This document shows positions 48,743 through 59,327 of a stretch of DNA of 64,000 nt, in pieces (positions within the stretch are counted from its first letter, which is position 1; every line of letters begins with the position of its first letter). The notes below the pieces were generated by a model. That model was not told the origin of the DNA. It saw only the letters and a list, made by a program, of their open reading frames with translations, and did no database searches. The stretch lies in contig NC_051100.1 in assembly GCF_901709675.1 (NCBI RefSeq), positions 2,046,001 through 2,110,000 on the forward strand, in the 5' to 3' direction. The DNA comes from Syngnathus acus. Taxonomy: Eukaryota; Chordata; Actinopteri; Syngnathiformes; Syngnathidae. Position numbers and translations under genes: made by a program.

Positions 48743-51700
48743 CCCGGGGGGTCTATTGACAAGACGTTTTACAGTCCACCATTTGCTTGCATACATGCAG
48801 CCGTTGTAAAGTGTCTACTACAGTTTGTGGCACTTTGGTTCAAAGTCACTTTAGTGCAGAGGACGACGGGGTGGGGGTCGTCGTTTATTGGACTTGGCGG
48901 TCTGAGAGTGTCAAAATAAAACAGAAGACGACAATAGCCGCGGGTCCGTGCGGAGGACAGATGCCCATACACACAAGCACACAAAAATACACACGCGCGC
49001 GAATAAAGGCAGGTTGTTGTTGATAGGACTTCAACGTGCAAGGTGAGTGGGAAAAATAATTAATACACTGTATGCAGAGTATATATATGAAAAAGTGTGT
49101 GTGCGTGCGTGCGTGCGTGTTTGCAGTTTAGAAAATATAACAAAATCTCCATTTCATTCAAATACTAGAACAACTTGAGAAAATGTTCATTTTGCAGCGG
49201 TCTCTGAATATTTTCCAAAATGATGGCCTGTTCCAATGTTGCAACGATGCCTTCCTTCTATGAGAAAGAAATATCACATCATCAATAATAATGCTGTGAT
49301 TATGATGACGACAAAGACAAATGTAAAAAGCTATTTTAATGTTCAAGTTAATCTCCGCGCGCTTCGCAGCGATAGAAAGACAATTAGACATCAACAATGA
49401 AACAATAAGATCTTATTTTAATTACCGTCTTTCGTACAACGGCATAATTTTGTTGTTTATTTTCTATTATAATTACCTTGGGTAAGGTTTGTTTTTTCGT
49501 GTCAATCAAATAAATTTGTCACATTTCAAACGAAAAAGCTGCGCAATGCTGAATAATTAGGAACTATATCCGCGATATACTAACAACTTGCGGTAGGCCT
49601 ATAACGGGATATTTTTGATAGAAAACGGGTACATTATATGAGATTATTGTTAAATCGTGCTGATATTTTTTGCTTCGTTTTGGTCGCCATTCGGGTCTTT
49701 TATTATTATTATTATTTATCATCTCTTATTGCTTTGTTTGCTTTTATTAGTTTTAATTAAACTGAATTTTAAGCCAGTTCTGCCCTGCTTTTTAACGTCT
49801 TCATACCAAGTCCTCCCAAAAGTTGATTTTTCTTATTTGCCGTGCGGGTCAACGAGGACGATGTGAGCGTTTTAACAGTTGGCGCCCAGATAAGCTTTTG
49901 CATCGATTTGGGCCCAGTTTCGCTGCGGGGAAGCTCGCAAGAATGCACGCAAACTATCGTCATTAAAATTATTTTTTTCTTATATAAGAAAAAAAAAAAA
50001 TACACTGAATTGTCTGCACTTGTATACGTGCGCTTTTCCCAGGCTCGGGACATTCCATTTAGCACACCTTCCAATACGTAAAAATATAGAAAATATATAT
50101 GTATCATAACGCTGACTCTTGTTTGAAATTGCCAGATAAACCTAACATTGCGGCTGTATAAGTGCACCGCGTCACATTGACAATCGTTGCTAATATTTTG
50201 GAATAGAAAGTCTGCAGTTACACTTTTACAATGTATGCGCAGCCCAAAGCAAACAGTTTAGCGAAGCCTTCATAAGCGTGTGTGCGAGTGTACGCGCGTA
50301 CGTGTGTGTACGCCAGAGGGTTGTTAAACTTTAACAACAGTGTTAGATGCCCAGGTAATGGGCCGTTTTAGGACTGTTGCATGCGTAATGACATCCAAAA
50401 CAGGTGAAGTTGTTAAAACTAGTTGACCCTGGCCATGATGTCACACACTTGTGACACAACGAGTGCCTCTCTCTGCACACAAATATGACGTCATTTGATT
50501 GATACGCCAGGCTTGACCTTGCGGAAGGAAGTCATAAATGTGAAAAATCAACAAAAATGTGAGTTTGTTTAACAAATGGTTATTATTGTGCCATAATTGA
50601 TTTTTGTCAATGAAAAGTTAAATTTGAGAAGAGATTAAAATAATTGGAATTCTTGTAGGTCTATAAACAAATTTACCTCATAAGGAACAAGGGAAGATTA
50701 GTTTTTTTTTATTACCATGCTATTAAATAACAATTTAACATTCAGAACAGAAAATGAAAACAAAAAAATCTCTCAAACTTGTAAGAGAGTGGTCGCAAGT
50801 ACGCTTCATGCGACTCACAAGAGTAAAAAGAACCCAACCGCTGTTTAATAGTAAAGTGTAAAAACAATAAAACAGTCAGACTTAACTTGTAGTCCCTGTA
50901 AAGCGAAAATAAAAATGTCTTGTAAATTTGACACATTGGAGAGAAAGGGTCCTGTTAACAACCCTGACCAATTAAAAAGATTTCAAAAATTGGAGTTAAA
51001 ATAAAGCAATAAAATTGTTTTAAAAATCAAGCCATCATCTCCGCTACCAAATGCTGTGGGTGTGGCCATGCTACAACCTGTAGCATCTTGAGCCGCCATT
51101 ACACTGTGAGGACGCCACAGAAAGCTGTTCCAAACATGGAGAAAGAGAGCTTCCCCATCAGGGAGTCTTGCTTTCCAACCAGGATGCCGTGCAACCTGCA
51201 AAATCCTACTCAGATTCATGCAACTAATACACGCTATAAATCATGGAGAAAAAACAAAGACGTACTTTTCCTACTATGAAGCGACCAGGTCAACTAAGAC
51301 CGAGATTTATTGCTGTATTTGCGGCTCAGCTGCTTTATTAAAGGACTGACCCTTCTATGTAAGGCAGCACCAGTGGTAGCAGTTTTAACGAGATACCGCA
51401 TGCCGCTAGGTGTTGTTAGCCTCATGTTAACTAGCCAGATGAGGAAAATGCTGGACTAGTGTGAATGTAACCACTTTTAACAGTTAAGATAACTGTTCTT
51501 TTACCTGCAGTTGACTATTTGTTGTTGCGCTTTTATGTATTTTTGTGTACAAAGGAGCATAATAAAAATAGTGCCCTTGGGCTTCATTGTGTTTTTATCC
51601 TCTGTGATACTTGATTGTATGTTGGGAAGTGCGAATGTGCTCTCTTAGGTGCTATTGGCAAATTAGTCAACCACCCCATGGGGTAACCAAAATACTAGGG

Positions 51701-53223
51701 ATGCGATGATAAAAATAATGGCCTGTATTGCTACTATCAGTGGTGGATGCTAACAGTTGATCAAGATGCTAAGAGCTAGCTGCTCACGGTGAACTATGAC
51801 TATATTGCGTTTTATGGGATTGATTTTCAAAGCCTTTTTACTGTACAGTACAACTGGCTTTAGTTTAAAAAAAAAAAGAATGCACCGCTTTGGTTCAGTA
51901 GACACCGTTAGCTAATAGCGTATCATTCTTCGACGACCTCCCAATGGCCTCAACTGACGCTATCACTCAGCAGCACCGGTTAACAGTTTAGCTAGTTAAC
52001 AACCAGCCAGCACTAGATTCTCATTTGCTAACTCCCACGTTATTCAAATTTTTTAAAGGTACATATACATTCAACGTCACAGATACTACAGCGCAGCAAC
52101 CTTGGATTAAATCCGGGTCACGACGTCAATTGAAAAGTTCTTAGCAAGCTTTTACTGGTCCTGTCTTTAATGCTCCCAATATTATACTAAAAGTAATTAA
52201 CAGAAGATTGTAGATTCTCAACTGAGCTTCTTAATGGATGCCAGAAAGTTCAAAATATTGCCGTGGACCCCTTTTCTACTCGATGTGGGAGAAGTTCCAT
52301 CTGGTCGAAAATGTCAAAAAGGACATCTCTTTCACAGGACTGACTGCTTTATTGTTTTTTCATAGCCACATTAATTGTGGTTAGCTTATTTTGAGCTTAA
52401 TTATCATTTGCAAAAGCAGAATTTTGAAATCAAAACATCTTTTTCTATGTAATTACATATAAATCAACAGAGAGGCAAACACGCGCCGACGTTTGGCTGC
52501 AGCCAAGATAAGGAAATCTTCCCTTTCACCCATAAAAAGCATGAGCAGAAGCAGTACCGGGACGTCTTCTCTCAGATTTACAGGACTTGAGCGAGACGGC
52601 TGCCAACCGAGCTCCGATTGGATGCTTTATTTTCGAGCCCAAGCTCCTGTTAGACTCATTCATTGACATTCAAAAGTAGATCTGCTTTGGACATCAGCGA
52701 TGCTGTCTATCAAAGATTCATTCCCACAACCCAAAGGACCCAAATAAAGTCCCAAAGTCGACCCAGATGTCAGCAGCCTCATTAATTCTAACTGGATGTA
52801 GTCATCAAGTAGACCATCATAAAGGTGTGATTTGAGCAAATAAAAAGCATTGGGGAATGTTTCTTTTCCTCTGTGGGATGATATCATTGGTCCAGATTCA
52901 GTGAGAGCCACTGTGATTTTTATGGGGCAACAGGATCCCTAGGAATGTTTTTCCTTCTTTTTGCACCATCCAGGAAAAATTCAAAATAAGTTCAAATGCA
53001 TGGAGACAGTCCACGCAGACCGGTCATGATCCTAAGAGGAAAAACACTCGGTGCCTTTGTTTAATTGTACCCTGCAGACCAAAAAATGTGGGCAGGCTCA
53101 AGGTCAAAGTCTTATTATGATATTTCCAAACGTCTCCCCAATCGCCTGCAGCTTACCATGTGCAGCTGCACTTTTATATCGTACACATTTATGTGACATG
53201 AACCTTTTTATCTGGAAATAAAA

Positions 53224-55664
53224 ATGTATTTACCCAGCTATAATAATTCGCCGTCTGATTCGGGCTGCGTCGGCGCGGGTCTGTGGGACCACAACACGGC
53301 GGCGGCGGCGGCTCGGTCCGCAGGGTACCGGGGCCTCTGCTTCCCGGAGCCACGCACGCATGAGCATCCTCCCGCGGAAAGGTGGGCCGTGTACCAGGCG
53401 AGCCGTCAACCCACAACACCGCCAAATTTTTACCACACCTTGCCGGAGACGTGCACAGCGGCGGCGGACCCGAGTCAAGCTTATTTTCTCTACGCGGGAA
53501 CCCAGCAACAGAATTTCCTAACCCGGCAAGGAGGAACCGAGGGAAGCCGGTTGGCGGTGTTGGATTTCAGGGGAGGAGCGGCGGAGGCGGAGGGGTCACC
53601 CGGGAAGTCGAGCGGGGAAAGTAACCAGGTTGCGCCGGTCTGCGAGTCACCCGAAGCCGGGAGGAAGGACGAAGTGGACGCGCCTTATTGCGGAGGTTGG
53701 TTGAGGCGCGAGAGAGTGGACGGCACGGCACGCACTTGTTAAAAAAAAATCTCTAAATACATTCTTACCTTAAAAAAATCTACTTTTGTTTTTAATCAAC
53801 TTAGCCTAGGAAATATATCACTTAGCTCATAAGCGAGATATGTTTCACGTGATGCGCATATACAGCAGTTTTGTTGTATTCGAATACAAATTCCAACAAG
53901 CGATCAAATACTACTTTAAAATGTGTAATATAGAAAATATTTAAGATCAAAAGTGACTTTTTATTGAGGAATTTTGCTTTACTAACACAGCTCGAATGGC
54001 AAGGTCTGAATTATTTCTTTTTAAACTTAAACACTTTAATATCTGAAATTAATATTATATTAAGTCAAATTTAAATAATTTTGTCAGTAAATTGCAGGAC
54101 AATTTTGCATTTGAATTAAAATAATTAAAAAAAAAAAGTAAGGTGCCCTAACGCAAAAAAAATCCTTCAATCTGCCCTTCCCTTTCATTGCAACGTTTCT
54201 TCCGCTATTAAATATGACCATATCAGATTTTCGAAATGTTCTTGCTGACATGTAACAAATATGTTCTTGTATGGCAGCTGCAGCAAGGAGGAGTAAGAAG
54301 CGTTGTCCTTACTCCAAGCAGCAGATCAGAGAGCTGGAGAAGGAATTCCTCTTCAATGTCTACGTCAATAAACAGCGACGTGCTCAGCTCTCCCGTCTCC
54401 TGCACCTCACTGACCGGTAGGCCTACTACGTATGTGGATCACCTTGCGCAATGCCTAAAAATAACAACACGTGTGTGAGTGACGCATGCACTCACACGTG
54501 GAAAGCAGTCGAGCCTCATTTCTTGCAATGTCGAAGCTTCTTCGATGACACCTCAAGTTTCCACGCGGGCTCCTTCCTGCAGGGGGGAAAGAACATTTCA
54601 CATTTATTTGGATATGCAGAGCCGTTACATAGCAACAGTGGCTTGAACTATTTGGCAAAGTCCGCCGCATTTATTTGAATGGATTCACGGTTTCGATAGG
54701 CAAGAATGACTTTTGTTATGTCTTGGCTTAAGTTGAGCCTAAACTCAAAAGTAAAAAAAGAATCAAAGTAGTCCTTGTAAGAACATTCTTCTACTTGGAG
54801 TAATGATAATGTGATATTGAAGTTTTTGGTTTTGTATCAATCCCGTTTGGATCATTAAACATGCCCTGGGTCAATTTGATCCAGAAACATTGTATTGGAG
54901 GAGTGTTAGGTGTGTCAAAAGATCCGTTCTCTTTTTCATTTCCAAGCAATTTTTGGCTCTGTTGAATGTGTATAAATATCTCTTAAATCATCCCCAAATG
55001 GCAAAAAAATCTCATTGATAAAAATCATCGTCTTATCTGTTATGAAACTATTGTGTAACGTTCATGTTAAAATCAGAATTTGGACAGCTTTCCAGGAGGT
55101 CAATTTGTTGTCAAATGTGTCCACCAGATGGCGTTACTTTATCTCCATTCAAAGCATGCAGCACAATTCCACACCTTTTATTGTTTGCAGCGGTCACAAT
55201 CGCAACCTTTAGGCACTGTGATGTCATTTTCAGTCGACAGCAAGTGGCAGTACAAGACGAAATTCATATTCAGACAAGATTCATATTCCGCAATTGTAAT
55301 ATTCTTCATAAAGGGTTCAAATGTTGGCACGTCAATATAATGTTAATAGCATATTCCTATTTGCATTGAATATTCATGTTTACGATGATGCCAAGTGACA
55401 TCATGGCTTTAAATCCGACCACTTGCTGTCATATGTTTGGCGAGCAAAGAAGCCAACACCCAATATCCACATTAAATCAGATGTCTTTTTGGAGCCTTCA
55501 TATTTTTTTTTTCTAATTTACGATCTTTCTGTAAATCAACCAAGTGTGTCTTGCTGTTGTGCAGGCAGGTGAAGATCTGGTTCCAGAATAGAAGGATGAA
55601 GGAGAAGAAGCTGGGCAGAATGCAGTTCTATACCAACGGACCTCAATATCTCATGGGTGTGTGA
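53224..55664 (+). CDS. hoxd11b: Hox11 paralogue-group homeodomain protein, three exons
   Basis: Abd-B class transcription factor of posterior axis and appendage patterning. Exons: 53224-53695, 54278-54416, 55565-55664 (711 nt, 236 aa). Exon 1 starts MYLPS, the Hox11 N-terminal signature, and has an Ala run and a Gly/Glu-rich end. Exons 2 and 3 together encode one intact homeodomain (residues 162-221): [18 protein letters not shown] and so on to [23 protein letters not shown] and RRMKEKK place it in group 11. Intron 1 (donor GAG/GTTGGT, acceptor GGCAG/CTGC, phase 1) is at the usual place just before the homeobox. Intron 2 (54417-55564, phase 2, CG/GTAGGC to GTGCAG/G) falls inside codon 43 of the homeodomain, unlike the usual two-exon vertebrate Hox gene. 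The frame is open only if intron 2 is spliced; readthrough meets TAG at once. The C-terminus is [13 protein letters not shown]. The b suffix is inferred from the missing neighbours. Confidence 0.9.
54417..55564 (+). other. intron interrupting the hoxd11b homeobox
   Basis: 1148-bp intron within homeodomain codon 43 (Arg), between DR and QVKIWFQ. The donor is CG/GTAGGC; the acceptor tract is TCTTGCTGTTGTGCAG. No transposon ends are seen at its borders. It holds a CTCF-like motif at 55121-55133. Its small ORFs (54451-54678, 55015-55369) are not recognisable. Confidence 0.85.
55121..55133 (+). promoter_or_regulatory. CTCF-like motif in hoxd11b intron 2
   Basis: CCACCAGATGGCG matches the CTCF core CCASYAGRKGGCR at every position. 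CTCF sites between Hox genes are known in vertebrate clusters; occupancy here is unknown. Confidence 0.4.
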
Positions 55665-55759
55665 ATTGGAGATGATTAGATGTCAAATTTCTGGGGGGAT
55701 GATTCATAATCTAAATGTCTTCCATTGCAGCGGTTCTTTTTCAAAGAATCACTGAATTC

Positions 55760-55765
55760 AATAAA
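55760..55765 (+). terminator. hoxd11b polyadenylation signal
   Basis: AATAAA 96 bp after the hoxd11b stop codon; it would give a very short 3' UTR. Confidence 0.6.
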
Positions 55766-58700
55766 CAAATACATTTGTATGAATGAAGTTGTATTGTGTT
55801 GTATTTTAGATGATGGTTAGCTCAGTTAGCTCACTCCAATTATATTAGCATACACTTCCTTGATCTTTCAACTTTTTGGTAGAGCAGATGATGGATTAAC
55901 ACAAGAATTTGTTGAAATTGGATTATTTTTTACATTTTAACATTTCCTTTTACATGTCTTCGAGTAGCAGTAGAATGTTACTTGAAACAACATGAGCAAA
56001 AAAATGTCCCAAAAAAAGTTAAACGCTGTTTTTTTCCCTTTTCTTGTGAAGGGAAAAAATATTGCATTAAGACCTACATTAAATTGTGATTACTTGCAAG
56101 GTGGGATGCTACATCTCAGGGATAAAATAGAAATGTGCAAAAATGTCCTTTCGCGCTTTTCGAACATTCTGAATAAAGACATGAAACAATACTACGGTGT
56201 ATGTTAACAATACGGCAAATGATGTGAGCGTGATGTCATTCACAAGCTTAATCGTGACTTTTAAGGTTTTGACATTGCAAATACTCCCGTTCTGAATGCA
56301 GGATGCTCGGAATACAACTCCGAGTGAGTGCTATTAAATCAACTTTGTTGCCAGGTTACCACACTTACATTTGTGTATCATCCATGTGTGAAGGGTACTC
56401 CAAGACACACTCATCCTTTCGCTTGTGTACGTGTGTTTGCGTCAGCGTGTGTGAGTGTCTCAGACGAGTCCAAGTCTGAAACTTGAACTGCACACATCAA
56501 CACCTCCCAGCCCCGCAATTTCCTCCATCTCGGCCACTTTTATTGGGGGCAATAGACTCTCTTCACATTCACTCCACAGCCTGTCTGTCTATAAACGTGT
56601 GTGTTGGTGTGTATTTGTGTGTGCGTGACGTGAACGCACACCCACAGACGGACACAGACAGGCACATGAAAGAGTAGATTGTGTTTTAAATGAGCAGCAA
56701 TAAAGTGCAGCAGCAGCCTGTTCAGCTGTGTGGGCCAACACTGATGCACTTCCACTTTATTGTGCATTAGTGCCTTGTTGCCATTTGATCAACCTTTAAA
56801 GTCCAATGGAAAAAAAAAATCGAGCGGGCTTTGCCACCTGAAGTGTCTAGAAAGCCATTTGTTAAAAACGTATTCAGTATCCTTGATTTAGCTTAAGGTC
56901 CAAGTACTAGTACTGTTCGCCCGAGTACACTAGTAGAATGACTAACTAGTAATATCTGGAAAGCCACTTAGATTTGAAATGTCTCTAATGTGCTGAATTG
57001 TCTGACTCATAAGGTTATAGAATTTACTAGTACACAGACCTGGAGCTGGATTTCAGAGATACGGAATACATTCTCAAAGGGCGCTTTGTCGAAGTGGAGC
57101 CCACACACTTTTTGTGTGAGATACCGTTGCCATTTACATCGGCGATAGCGGCATATGCGATGAAAACACATCATAATGGCTTCTGATTGATTTCTCTGTG
57201 TCATTTTGATGACCCGAGTCAATGCGGACTGGGAATACAATTAACATCTCGCTAGAAATGCAATTATGCAAATTGGGTCGGTGCCATGTATGAGTTCTTT
57301 TATGTGTAAAATGTGCACTGTGGTGATATGAGTGATATCATCATATGTGAGGTTTTATGGAAGTCTGCCAACTATTGGAGTAAAATCTACAACTGCTAAT
57401 ATATAATATATTGATTTAAAGGTTTAAAACTACCATAGCATCGATGCTAGTTTCAAGAGTGAGTCTATAGTGTTTTGCAATGTGTTAGCATTATGCTAGC
57501 TGTCATTCATAAGGCAAAGTTATTTGGATTTTTGTTTCCAATTTTAAACTGTATGTAGGCTAAAAGCTTCATTAACACAATTGGTAGCGTTTCATGTTTT
57601 CAATGTTATACAATGCATTTGTATTTAATTGATACGTTCACATATCTTAGAGGGAGTCCACTTACACCTAAGAATAACACTTTGAGAATTTCCAAAACAA
57701 CTCAACACTTCCTCTGTGGTGATGTGAGGGCAAGATTGAGGCTGCTAGGAGAGAGCGCCCCCCGGAGGCAGGCACAAACCTCCGAAGGCTGCACCAGGCA
57801 AGGCGCAGCCACTAACTGCGAGCGAAGAGCTAAATGACATTTTAGGAGCTGATTCATGCCTTTCTCTCTTTAATCCCAGACCTGCTGCCGGGGGTTTATT
57901 CTAGGCCGATAAAGCAGCGAAGACATTTTAGGAGGTGAAATATGGCCGCGCTCAAGTGTTGGCTGCATGCAAGCTGCTCACTGTTTTTATTTTTTTTTCT
58001 CCCCCCCCCCCCAAGTCTGCAGATGGAAAACTTCATGTAGTAGCCTGATTGGTGACATGTAGCTGCAGTAGTGCTTAAATTCCAGGGGGATGGCTCACAT
58101 TCAAATGTTTGTTTAGTGCCAATACATAATAATTAAGCTTATTGAATGAGATTTCATAGAGGGAAACGTGCATGGGACAAATAAAGGCCTCACTGTACAA
58201 TTTCTATTCATCCAGCCAATAGGTGGCGCTAGCCTGTTATAATGTATGTGCTATGAAGAGCAGAAATCTGAATGATCTATTCATATACTGTGTATTACAA
58301 TACTTATTTCTTAAGATCTCGAATAGCAATTGTTTATACTACAGAATAGAATGTGGAATAACGGCATAGCTACATCTGATTCCTTATTGTAATTATTATA
58401 GATTTATAAAGAAATCTGAATCCTGAGTGCATAGCTATTTTATATACAACATGCAATTCAATCCATGCATGCTTTATATAACTGTGGAACATTAATATTT
58501 ATTACCAATTAAAATAAATGACACAATCTTGCATTTATTAGTTTGCATGCTTCTCTATATTTCATTTATGGACTGCATTTTAAAATATTACTATTATTTT
58601 AAAATATTACACCCCCCCCAAAAAAAAAAAATACCAACAATATTTTTGTCACCAACGTGAAAAGATTTTTGGATAAATAAACCCATTGATAAATACTGTT

Positions 58701-59099
58701 GTATACTATCCGTTATGAATGTTTTGTTTTTATTTTCATTTTTAGATTTTACTTTTACAAGATAACACTGGAGCTTTGCATAGAAAAGAGAAAGAAATAA
58801 TGAGGGTTTGTTTTTTTTGCTTGTACTGCACATTTACAAAGTGCATAAGTCAATTGCGTTTCATTTGGGGATCTTAACCATGTAAACGTGTACAAGTGGT
58901 CAACGGCGGTGCTCGTTCATTCATATATTCTAGTCATAAAAAGACAGTGGAAGCAGACGTAACGCGCACGCGCGCGCGCGCACACAGATCCTCGTTACCG
59001 TGCTTGTAAACGGCTCTGCTATTTCATTCAGCCTGTAAAAGTGTTTTTTGTGTGTCTGCGTGTGTGCAATACGCACGTCCATCTGGCATTGCGCGGGCC

Positions 59100-59327
59100 T
59101 CCTATCACATTTGCGAGCACAAAAGAATGATTTGATTTATTTGCGCTGCTGGGTAAATACAGTGCGACCATGTGATCGGCGCCATAACCAATAGGCGGCT
59201 GAGGAGAAGGTAAGGGCAGGAAAAAAATTACTACCATTTTAGGGGAGGATGGAAGCCACTATACTGACCCATCTAAGGTTTTACAGTCGCCTTTAAGTGT
59301 CTTTTTTATTGAAATAATAAAATAAAC
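59100..59327 (+). promoter_or_regulatory. hoxd9b proximal promoter / 5' UTR
   Basis: Contains GATTTGATTTATTTGCG (59130-59146, an Abd-B/CDX-like TTTAT core), GGTAAATAC (forkhead-like), CATGTGATC (59170s, E-box), an inverted CCAAT box (CCAATAGG near 59190) and TTTTTTATTG just before the start codon. No strong TATA box is evident. The dense motif content and GC shift suggest a compact promoter. Confidence 0.4.

Larger units (their letters stand above)
47151..53223. other. lnpk-hoxd11b intergenic; no evx2, hoxd13 or hoxd12 seen
   Basis: This is where evx2, hoxd13 and hoxd12 lie in a full HoxD cluster. I saw no homeobox (no WFQNRR-coding run in any frame) and no other recognisable exon. Contents: an ATTT microsatellite (47205-47244), octamers and a 19-bp tandem repeat (47982-48213), CG/TG alternations (48711-48742, 49098-49120, 50278-50310), and AT-rich DNA from 48.3 to 50 kb. 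A possible transposon relic lies at 50980-51360; its family is not recognised. Confidence 0.6.
55665..59327. other. hoxd11b-hoxd9b intergenic; no hoxd10 seen
   Basis: hoxd11b poly(A) signal AATAAA at 55760-55765. No homeobox or Hox10 N-terminal exon was found over 3.6 kb. Features: TG-rich DNA near 56600, a C-rich tract at 58000-58012, a CTCF-like motif (58217-58230, CCAATAGGTGGCGC, one mismatch), very AT-rich DNA at 58240-58560, and the CG alternation at 58962-58986. Confidence 0.6.

Noticed and set aside
50980-51300. Possible relic of evx2 or a hox gene in the lnpk-hoxd11b gap
   Set aside because: No homeodomain-like or hexapeptide-like translation. It looks more like unassigned repeat sequence.
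53224-53742. hox11 exon 1 as a complete intronless gene ending at 53742
   Set aside because: The frame past 53695 is not Hox-like, and a phase-1 donor there joins exactly to the homeobox exon.
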